This document shows, in pieces, positions 1 through 5,665 of a stretch of 6,969 nt of DNA (position 1 is its first letter; each line of letters starts with the position of its first letter). The position numbers were made by a program, and so were the translations under genes. The notes below the pieces were generated by a model that ran no database searches, was not told where the DNA came from, and saw only the letters and a program-made list of their open reading frames with translations. This DNA is from Gemmatimonadota bacterium (lineage in GTDB: Bacteria > GCA-2686955), in the NCBI GenBank assembly GCA_026991065.1, contig JALXCG010000255.1, forward strand, positions 1 through 6,969, given 5' to 3'.

Positions 1-549
1 CTGGAGGCATGGGCCGGGGCCGCGGAAAAGGTATTTCACGGGAGCCCGTCGGGAATCGATGTGGCGGCGACGACGCGGGGGGGAGTGGGCTGGTTTGTGC
101 GCGGCCGCGGCTGGGAGCCGGTGGAGCTGCCGCGGCCGTTGGCTCTGGTGGTGGGGCGCGAGGCGGGGCGCCGCGACACCGGGTCGGTGGTGGCGCGAGT
201 TGGGCAGCGGTTGGCCGAGGAGCCGGATCTGGTGGCGGCGATTTTCGGGCGGATCGGGGAGTTGGTGTGGGCGGCACGACCGGCGCTCTGCGCGGGAGAG
301 TGGTCGGTTGTTGGCGAGTTGATGAATCGCAACCATGAACTGCTGAGAGAGTTGGGAGTGTCGACGCCGGGGTTGGATGAACTTTGCGCGGCAGCGCTGG
401 CTGAAGGGGCACTGGGAGCCAAACTCACCGGCGCCGGTGGTGGAGGATCGGTGATCGCGCTGGCTCCGGGGAATGAGGCGCGGATCGCGGCGGCCTGGAG
501 GGCGGCCGGGCGCGAGGCTTTTGTCAGCGAAATCAGCGCGCCATCGTGA
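1..549 (+). CDS. mvk: Mevalonate kinase, C-terminal 182 residues (5' end outside window)
   Basis: This is a GHMP-family kinase that phosphorylates mevalonate to 5-phosphomevalonate with ATP in the cytoplasm, the first kinase step of the mevalonate route to isoprenoids. The reading frame is open from base 1 and ends at TGA 547-549. Near the start of the fragment is the HGSPSGID motif (fragment residues 13-20). Its Asp20 matches the catalytic Asp of the family (Asp204 in human mevalonate kinase), and Glu9, eleven residues earlier, matches the Mg-binding Glu193. Residues 110-120 (MNRNHELLREL) resemble the C-terminal domain helix typical of mevalonate kinases. The third GHMP motif is KLTGAGGGGS at 141-150. 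The ATP-binding motif PxxxGLGSSA must lie upstream of the window. The next gene is HMG-CoA reductase on the same strand, which fits a mevalonate cluster. Phosphomevalonate kinase and diphosphomevalonate decarboxylase are less likely because of the HGSPSGID form. Function is inferred from motifs and context. Confidence 0.9.
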   Translation: MEAWAGAAEKVFHGSPSGIDVAATTRGGVGWFVRGRGWEPVELPRPLALVVGREAGRRDTGSVVARVGQRLAEEPDLVAAIFGRIGELVWAARPALCAGEWSVVGELMNRNHELLRELGVSTPGLDELCAAALAEGALGAKLTGAGGGGSVIALAPGNEARIAAAWRAAGREAFVSEISAPS

Positions 550-637
550 TCCGTCGGAGGCGTGGAGGCGGGTGTCCGGGAGGGGGCGAGCACAGTAGTG
601 ACGGTTACTTTGCGGTGGGCGTGGATCGCGGTGGATA

Positions 638-695
638 CCCGCCCGCGGCGGGGTCATACTGGAAATTGAATCGAGTCCCGGCGGCTCGCCGCGGG
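638..695 (+). other. Two GC-rich hairpins between mvk and mvaA
   Basis: The 250-nt gap between the two mevalonate genes has no convincing gene. It contains a perfect 6-bp stem (CCCGCC 638-643, loop CGC, GGCGGG 647-652). About 25 nt later there is a 7-bp stem with one bulged G (677-684 with 689-695, loop CTCG). Neither is followed by a T-run, so they are not canonical intrinsic terminators. Such stems can arise by chance in DNA this rich in G and C. They could be a processing or attenuation structure, but this is speculative. Confidence 0.2.
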
Positions 696-786
696 AGTGA
701 CCTGTGGCGCCCGTGGGGAGCGGGGTCGGGTGACGGCATTGTTGCCGGTGCAGGTCCGGGCCCATGTTGACGGCGCGGGACGGCGC

Positions 787-790
787 GGAG
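787..790 (+). promoter_or_regulatory. Ribosome-binding site (GGAG) supporting the mvaA start at 800
   Basis: GGAG lies 9 nt before ATG 800. It favours that start over ATG 764, which has no good purine-rich site nearby, and over ATG 824, which would cut into the SRxxxxYRLS segment that aligns with the N-terminus of Pseudomonas mevalonii HMG-CoA reductase. An AGGA at 794-797 is too close to ATG 800 to be the main site. Confidence 0.45.
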
Positions 791-799
791 ATTAGGAAG

Positions 800-2080
800 A
801 TGAAGCCAGGTGCATCCTCTCGCATGAGCGGTCTTTATCGACTCTCAATCGAGGATCGACGCCGTGAGTTAATGAAGCGCGTCGAGGTGCAGCATGATGA
901 GATCGGGGCACTCGATTGGGGCGGGCTCTTGGCCGCCGATGCGGACAACCTGATTGAGAATGTTCTCGGCACCTACAAGCTGCCGTTCGCGGTTTGTCCC
1001 AATTTTCTGATCGATGGGCAGGAACGGGTGCTGCCGATGGTGGTCGAGGAGCCCTCGGTGGTTGCGGCGGCGTCGAATGCTGCGCGGATTGCCCGCGAAG
1101 GCGGGGGCTTTGTGACCGAGGCGGACGAGCCGGTGATGATCGGCCAGGTGCAGGTGCTGGATGTGCCGGATCTGCCGAGCGCGATTCAGAGGATTGATGA
1201 GGCGCGGGCGGAGCTGTTGGAGATGGCGAACGCTTGCCATCCCAATCTGGTGGCGCGCGGGGGGGGCGCCCGGGGCATCGAGGTGCGCACCCTGCCGGAG
1301 GATCAGCACCAGTTGGTCGTGCACATATTGATCAGCTGCTGCGATGCGATGGGAGCGAATCTGGTCAATACGGTGGCGGAGCGGCTGGCGGATCGGATCG
1401 CGGGGCTCGCGGGGGGGAGCCCGGGGCTGCGGATTCTGTCGAATCTTGCGGATCGGCGCTTGGTGCGCGTCGCGGTGCGAATTCCCGCGCACGCGCTGGC
1501 GATCGCCAAGATTCCGGGTGAACAGGTGCGTGATCAGATTGTAGCGGCGTCGCGTTTTGCCGAGATCGATCCCTACCGGGCGGTGACCCACAACAAAGGG
1601 ATCATGAATGGGGTGGACGCGGTCTGTTTGGCGGTGGGGAATGACTGGCGCTCGGTGGAGGCGGGTGCCCACGCCTACGCGGCGCGTGGCGGCCGCTATG
1701 GCCCATTGGCGACTTGGCGTACTGGAGAGGATGGGCATCTGCTCGGCAAGTTGGAGATGCCGATGGCGGTGGGCATGGTCGGCGGGGCGATTCGGGTGCA
1801 CTCTCTGGCCAGGCTGGGTTTGAAGATTGCGTCGGTCGAGAACTCTACCGACCTCGGCCTGGTGATGGCGTGCGCGGGGATGGCCTCTAATCTGGCGGCA
1901 CTGCGGGCTCTGGCCACGATCGGCATTCAGCGCGGACACATGTCGTTGCATGCCCGGAGCGTGGCGCGCGCGGCCGGTGCCAAGGATGGGCAGGTGGAGT
2001 TGGTGGCGCGGCTCTTGGCGCAATCCGGAGAGATTCGGCCGGAGAACGCCGAGGCGATCATCAAGGATCTTGGGCTCTGA
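800..2080 (+). CDS. mvaA: Hydroxymethylglutaryl-CoA reductase, class II
   Basis: This enzyme interconverts HMG-CoA and mevalonate plus CoA using NAD(P)H; it is soluble and cytoplasmic. From ATG 800 it has 426 residues, against 428 recalled for Pseudomonas mevalonii, and the two align by eye almost without gaps. Visible signatures are ENVLGTYKLP (from residue 53), EEPSVVAAAS with catalytic Glu84, DAMGAN (182-187), THNKG with Lys266, GNDW with Asp282, and GHMSLH with His380. These match Glu83, Lys267, Asp283 and His381 of P. mevalonii. There is no N-terminal membrane domain, as expected for class II. Databases often name this class 'degradative', but the mevalonate kinase gene just upstream points to biosynthesis here. 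The residue aligned with P. mevalonii Asp146, which selects NADH, is His147, so cofactor preference cannot be assumed. Alternative starts at 764 and 824 change only the first residues. Confidence 0.96.
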   Translation: MKPGASSRMSGLYRLSIEDRRRELMKRVEVQHDEIGALDWGGLLAADADNLIENVLGTYKLPFAVCPNFLIDGQERVLPMVVEEPSVVAAASNAARIAREGGGFVTEADEPVMIGQVQVLDVPDLPSAIQRIDEARAELLEMANACHPNLVARGGGARGIEVRTLPEDQHQLVVHILISCCDAMGANLVNTVAERLADRIAGLAGGSPGLRILSNLADRRLVRVAVRIPAHALAIAKIPGEQVRDQIVAASRFAEIDPYRAVTHNKGIMNGVDAVCLAVGNDWRSVEAGAHAYAARGGRYGPLATWRTGEDGHLLGKLEMPMAVGMVGGAIRVHSLARLGLKIASVENSTDLGLVMACAGMASNLAALRALATIGIQRGHMSLHARSVARAAGAKDGQVELVARLLAQSGEIRPENAEAIIKDLGL

Positions 2081-2275
2081 GGATTTGCGGTTGGTCGGGT
2101 GTGCGGCGCTTGGCGGATCGAGGGGTGAGGCGGGGGGCTTGCGCATTCATGCCGATCTTGGAATGATGGTCCGCGAACTGCTCCACGGAGGGCGGTTCCG
2201 CGGGGCCAGCCCCGACTTCTCGCTGGACCCTTGGCGGCGGCAGTTGTGGATTCGGTGGGCATTGGCGCGCCCGCT

Positions 2276-2283
2276 GGAGGAGG
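2276..2283 (+). promoter_or_regulatory. Strong ribosome-binding site (GGAGGAGG) of the methyltransferase gene
   Basis: GGAGGAGG ends 3 nt before ATG 2287, with its GGAGG core 6 nt away. It is the best Shine-Dalgarno match in the window and fixes the start of the gene at 2287-3195. The 206-nt gap before this gene has a 5-bp stem (CGGGG 2201-2205 with CCCCG 2210-2214) with no T-run, so no terminator separates it clearly from mvaA. Confidence 0.75.
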
Positions 2284-2286
2284 CCC

Positions 2287-3195
2287 ATGCACGAGCTTCT
2301 GGAAGAGTGGCAAGGGGGCAATCGTGTGCTCCTGCTGGATGGCGGCAGCGGCGCTGAATTGCGCCAGCGCGGTGTGGCGATTTCAGCACCGCTGTGGTCC
2401 GCCGAGGGAGTGCATCGGGCGCCCGGGGTGGTGCGGGACATCCACCGCTCGCACGTCGAAGCCGGGGCGCGGGTGGTGACCGCCTTGACCTTTCGCACCC
2501 ACCGCCGGGTTCTGGAACGGGTGGGGCTCAAGGGGTGCTCGTTGCGGCTGACCGATACGGCGGTGCGACTTGCGCGCGAGGCGGTGGCGGCGGCGGACTG
2601 CGGCCGGCCGGTGGTGATCGCGGGGTCGATGTCGCCGCTGGAGGACTGTTTTCGCGCTGATCTGGTGCCGGACCTCGAAGAGGCCCGTGCGGAACAGGTG
2701 GAGCGCGCCAATGAACTGGCTTTCGCCGGGGTCGATCTGGTGATGCTGGAGACCTTCAATTGCTCGGTCGAGGCCGAGGTGGCTTTGCGGGCGGCAACCG
2801 ACGCGGGTCTGCCGGCGATTGTCAGTTTTACGCTTGGGCGGGATGGAACACTGCCTTCCGGGGAGTCCCTGCGCGATGCCGCGCGCGTGGTTCTGCCCCT
2901 GCGACCGCTGGCGATCGGCGTGAATTGCTGCTTGCCCGCCGCAGTTGGAACCGCGCTCGCGATACTGCTTGAGGAGACCCGCGAAACGTCCATCCGGGTC
3001 GGAGCTTATCCCAACGTCGGCAGTGCATTGGGCCCCCTGGGATGGAGTTTTTCACATCATGCGTCCGGGGGAGGGTTGGCGGACTCGGCGCGGGTCTGGG
3101 TGGAAGCGGGTGCAGGGTTCGTGGGGGGGTGTTGTGGCGCCAGCGCGGTGCACATCGCCGCCATGGCCGAGGTGCTGGGCTCGCTGCTGGTCTAA
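2287..3195 (+). CDS. Homocysteine S-methyltransferase family protein
   Basis: This is a 302-residue, single-domain member of the zinc-dependent homocysteine S-methyltransferase family (MmuM, BHMT and the N-terminal MetH domain). These enzymes move a methyl group to homocysteine, or a related thiol, to make methionine. The TIM-barrel signatures are LLDGGSGAELRQRG near the N-terminus (Asp18, as in the DGG motif of BHMT), TFRTHRR (68-74), LETFNC with Glu155, GVNC with Cys214, and GGCCG with Cys282 and Cys283. These three cysteines are the expected zinc ligands. The length fits a stand-alone enzyme such as MmuM; the cobalamin and folate domains of MetH are absent. The position usually Asn in the TNTFR motif of many relatives is Leu67. 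The methyl donor (S-methylmethionine, SAM, betaine or other) cannot be read from the sequence. It follows mvaA on the same strand, but no methionine or SAM gene is nearby, so its role is uncertain. Confidence 0.9.
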   Translation: MHELLEEWQGGNRVLLLDGGSGAELRQRGVAISAPLWSAEGVHRAPGVVRDIHRSHVEAGARVVTALTFRTHRRVLERVGLKGCSLRLTDTAVRLAREAVAAADCGRPVVIAGSMSPLEDCFRADLVPDLEEARAEQVERANELAFAGVDLVMLETFNCSVEAEVALRAATDAGLPAIVSFTLGRDGTLPSGESLRDAARVVLPLRPLAIGVNCCLPAAVGTALAILLEETRETSIRVGAYPNVGSALGPLGWSFSHHASGGGLADSARVWVEAGAGFVGGCCGASAVHIAAMAEVLGSLLV

Positions 3196-3341
3196 GCAGT
3201 GGACCTGCGCGATTCGCGGGGACCTGGTGAATTTGCCGCTGGGAAGTGAATGGCGAACGAGAAAGAGCCGATCGAGAAACCTGATGCGGTAATCTCAAAG
3301 AGAGGTTAGTATCCGCTGTTCCTATCATGAAAGACGACCAC

Positions 3342-3363
3342 GCACGGGCAGTGCATGCCGTGC
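3342..3363 (+). other. Imperfect inverted repeat upstream of the first phosphohydrolase gene
   Basis: GCACGGGCA (3342-3350) can pair with TGCCGTGC (3356-3363) around a 5-nt loop, with one bulged G; an alternative stem pairs GTGCA 3351-3355 with TGCAC 3361-3365. It lies in the 236-nt gap after the methyltransferase gene, about 70 nt before the preferred TTG start. It could be an operator or leader structure. No consensus promoter was recognised in this gap, and no T-run follows the stem. Confidence 0.2.
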
Positions 3364-3420
3364 ACGACATTCCCCAAGAATCATCCAGCCCGATACCCAA
3401 TGCCCATCATCGCGGTACGA

Positions 3421-3429
3421 GAGGTGAGG
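3421..3429 (+). promoter_or_regulatory. Ribosome-binding site that decides a TTG start
   Basis: GAGGTGAGG lies directly before TTG 3432; its GAGGTG part ends 5 nt from the start codon. Starting there puts a typical signal peptide (MKRS followed by a hydrophobic run) at the very N-terminus. Starting at ATG 3327 would add 35 mostly polar residues in front of it and has no comparable site upstream. Confidence 0.6.
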
Positions 3430-3431
3430 TT

Positions 3432-5594
3432 TTGAAGCGCTCTGTCCGAATTCTGGTGCCTGTGCTCGGTGCAGGTCTGTTGTTGCCCTCCACTGCATTT
3501 GGCTATGTGGGGCCGGGTGCGGGATTTGCCTTTGCCGGCTCTCTGTTCTTCTTCCTCGGCGCCGTTCTGCTCGCACTGGCCACGATTCTTTTCTTCCCCA
3601 TCCGCATGGCCTGGATCGCAATCAAGCGCAAGCGCAAGGGGACCGGAAAGGCGCTGGTCCGCCGGGTTGTGGTGGTCGGCTTTGACGGGTTGGATCCCGG
3701 TCTGGTGGAGAAGTTCATGGCCGACGGCGACATGCCCAATTTTGAGCGCCTCGGCCGGCAGGGCTATTCGTCCAAGTTGGCCACGACTTTTCCCTCGATC
3801 TCGCCGGTGGCCTGGTCCTCCTTTATTACTGGTTGCAGCCCGGGCAAGCACAACATTTTCGACTTCCTCGCCCGCGATCGCCGCACCTATCTGCCGGACC
3901 TGTCGTCGGCGCAGATCTCGGCCCCGCGCAAGGTGCTGAAGCTGGGCCGCTATCGCATTCCCCTGGAGCAGCCTGGCATCCGTTTGCTGCGGCGCGGGAA
4001 ATCGTTCTGGAAACAGTTGGGCGAAGGCGGGGTCTTCTCGGCCATTCTGCGCGTACCGATCACCTTCCCGGCCGAAGAGTTCGATGGGGTTCAGTTGGCG
4101 GCCATGTGTACGCCGGATCTTAAAGGTACCCAGGGGAGCTTCACCTCGTTCAGCACCAACCCTGAAGACGCAACCACCACCGGCGGAGAGAGGATCAAGA
4201 TTTCGCGCCAGGGAAATGTGGTCAGCGGCAAGATCCCCGGGCCCGCCAATTCGATGGTTGAGGGCAATCCGCAGCTGGAGATTGGCTTCACGATCACGTT
4301 GGATGCCGACGAAAAGCACGCCCTCATGGAGTTGGACAATGGTGACTCGGTCCAACTTGAGGTGGGGAAATATACCGACTGGGTTCCACTCGTGTATAGC
4401 GTCGGGTTGGGCCAGAAAGTGCATGGGATCGCCCGCTTCTTGATTACGGCGGTGTCTCCCACATTCAATCTTTACATGACGCCGATTAACATCGATCCCG
4501 AGAATCCGGCGTTGCCGATCTCGCATCCGGCGGTCTATTCGATCTATCTGGCCAAATCGCTCGGCCCATTTGCGACGCTGGGGCTGGCCGAGGATACTTG
4601 GGCGTTGAATGAGCGGGTGATCAACGAGGACCAGTTCCTGGAGCAGGCCTACAAGATCCAGGATGAGCGGGAGCGGATGCTCTGGTCCGAGTTGGAGAAG
4701 GTGCGGCGCGGTCTGGTGGTGTGCGTCTTCGATGGCACCGATCGGATTCAGCACATGTTCTACCGCTTTATCCAGGAAGGCCACCCGGCTGCTCGCGGGT
4801 TTGATGTGGACAAGTACAAGAATGCGATTCGCGACATCTACAAGCGCGCGGATCAAGTGGTTGGCAAGGTGCTTGACAAATTGGGCGACGATGAAGAGTT
4901 GTTTGTCGTTTCAGACCACGGATTCAAGAGCTTCCACCGGGGTCTGAATGTCAACTCCTGGTTGCGCGATCAGGGCTATCTGGTGCTGCGGGACGGGCGT
5001 ACCGAGGGGCGCGACTGGTACGTCGACGTGGATTGGGACAAGACCAGAGCGTTTGGATTGGGCCTCTCGGGTTTGTTTATCAACATCAAGGGACGCGAAT
5101 CCAAGGGAATCGTTGAACGCAGCGAAGCCAAAGCTCTGAAGGCGGAGATCATTGAGAAGTTGCGCGAACTGCGCGACCCGGAGAATGGTGATGCTGTGGT
5201 GGTCAACGACGCATGGGATGCCGAAGAGTGTTACGGTGACGCCCCCTTCGTCGACAATGCTCCCGACGTCCTGATTGGCTACAACACCGGTTACCGTGTT
5301 TCATGGGAGTCGGTGACCGGCAAAATCACCAAGGATGTCTTGCTTGACAATGTAAAAGCCTGGAGTGGTGACCACTGCATGGATCCCCGCTTGGTTCCGG
5401 GCGTAATCTTTACCACGCGGAAGCTCCAGTGCGAGAATCCCCGGATCATGGATCTCGGCCCGACCATTCTGGAACTGTTTGGTGTGGCACGGACGCCGCA
5501 AATGGATGGCGTGTCTTTGCTTGGGCCTACGCGGATCGATCCGACGCTGCTCCCGAGCGGCAAACCTATCGACTCCCGTGCGGCCAAGGTCTAG
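3432..5594 (+). CDS. Membrane-anchored alkaline phosphatase superfamily phosphohydrolase/phosphodiesterase (COG3379-like)
   Basis: This is a predicted two-metal phosphohydrolase or phosphodiesterase acting outside the cytoplasm; the substrate is unknown. The TTG start gives 720 residues. Residues 1-24 look like a signal peptide ending STAFG, followed by YVGPGAG (25-31), a hydrophobic segment at about 32-64 and a basic stretch KRKRKGTGK. The catalytic domain begins at VVVVGFDGLDP. Expected ligands are visible: Asp85 (FDG), Ser124 in SPVAWSS at the place of the Thr/Ser nucleophile, Asp437 and His441 (TDRIQH), Asp495 and His496 (SDHG), and His648 (GDH). The roughly 310 residues between the nucleophile and Asp437 form a large cap-like insert that contains FLITAVSPTFNLYMTPI. 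It lies 71 nt before a divergent paralogue. If the signal peptide is not cut, the protein would have two N-terminal helices, and the side of the membrane on which the catalytic domain sits would need testing. The fold is well supported; the function is not. Confidence 0.88.
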   Translation: MKRSVRILVPVLGAGLLLPSTAFGYVGPGAGFAFAGSLFFFLGAVLLALATILFFPIRMAWIAIKRKRKGTGKALVRRVVVVGFDGLDPGLVEKFMADGDMPNFERLGRQGYSSKLATTFPSISPVAWSSFITGCSPGKHNIFDFLARDRRTYLPDLSSAQISAPRKVLKLGRYRIPLEQPGIRLLRRGKSFWKQLGEGGVFSAILRVPITFPAEEFDGVQLAAMCTPDLKGTQGSFTSFSTNPEDATTTGGERIKISRQGNVVSGKIPGPANSMVEGNPQLEIGFTITLDADEKHALMELDNGDSVQLEVGKYTDWVPLVYSVGLGQKVHGIARFLITAVSPTFNLYMTPINIDPENPALPISHPAVYSIYLAKSLGPFATLGLAEDTWALNERVINEDQFLEQAYKIQDERERMLWSELEKVRRGLVVCVFDGTDRIQHMFYRFIQEGHPAARGFDVDKYKNAIRDIYKRADQVVGKVLDKLGDDEELFVVSDHGFKSFHRGLNVNSWLRDQGYLVLRDGRTEGRDWYVDVDWDKTRAFGLGLSGLFINIKGRESKGIVERSEAKALKAEIIEKLRELRDPENGDAVVVNDAWDAEECYGDAPFVDNAPDVLIGYNTGYRVSWESVTGKITKDVLLDNVKAWSGDHCMDPRLVPGVIFTTRKLQCENPRIMDLGPTILELFGVARTPQMDGVSLLGPTRIDPTLLPSGKPIDSRAAKV

Positions 5595-5647
5595 CTTTGG
5601 CCTGAACCCCCGTAAGCTCGTCGCTGAAATGGCTGGTTGAGCTGAAA

Positions 5648-5652
5648 GAGGA
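5648..5652 (+). promoter_or_regulatory. Ribosome-binding site (GAGGA) of the second phosphohydrolase gene
   Basis: GAGGA lies 10 nt before GTG 5663 and 13 nt before ATG 5666; these codons are adjacent and in frame. Spacing slightly favours GTG, while codon preference favours ATG. The choice changes the protein by one residue. The 71-nt gap after the preceding gene shows no terminator, so the two genes are probably co-transcribed. Confidence 0.4.
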
Positions 5653-5665
5653 CAATTCGATCGTG

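Noticed and set aside
36-593. 185-codon - strand frame opposite mevalonate kinase
   Set aside because: Low-complexity Ala/Ser/Pro/Arg peptide opposite a gene with clear GHMP kinase motifs.
546-770. 74-codon frame after the mvk stop, possibly a coupled small gene
   Set aside because: The peptide is dominated by Gly, Arg and Pro, matches nothing recognisable, and has no good ribosome-binding site. It is typical of random frames in GC-rich DNA.
869-2146. 425-codon open frame on the - strand opposite mvaA
   Set aside because: It is a shadow of the GC-rich reductase gene. The + frame carries all HMG-CoA reductase motifs, and the - strand peptide is rich in Arg, His and Pro with no recognisable domain.
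2061-2993. 310-codon - strand frame opposite the methyltransferase gene
   Set aside because: Ser/Arg/Pro-rich shadow; the + frame has the strong ribosome-binding site and the zinc-binding cysteines.
3184-3220. Possible terminator after the methyltransferase gene
   Set aside because: Only a 5-bp stem (CTGCT/AGCAG) overlapping the stop codon and a 4-bp CGCG stem are present, and neither is followed by a T-run.
3381-4856. 491-codon open frame on the - strand opposite the first phosphohydrolase gene
   Set aside because: The + frame has signal peptide, nucleophile and metal motifs. The reverse peptide shows no domain and overlaps almost entirely, so it is a compositional artefact.
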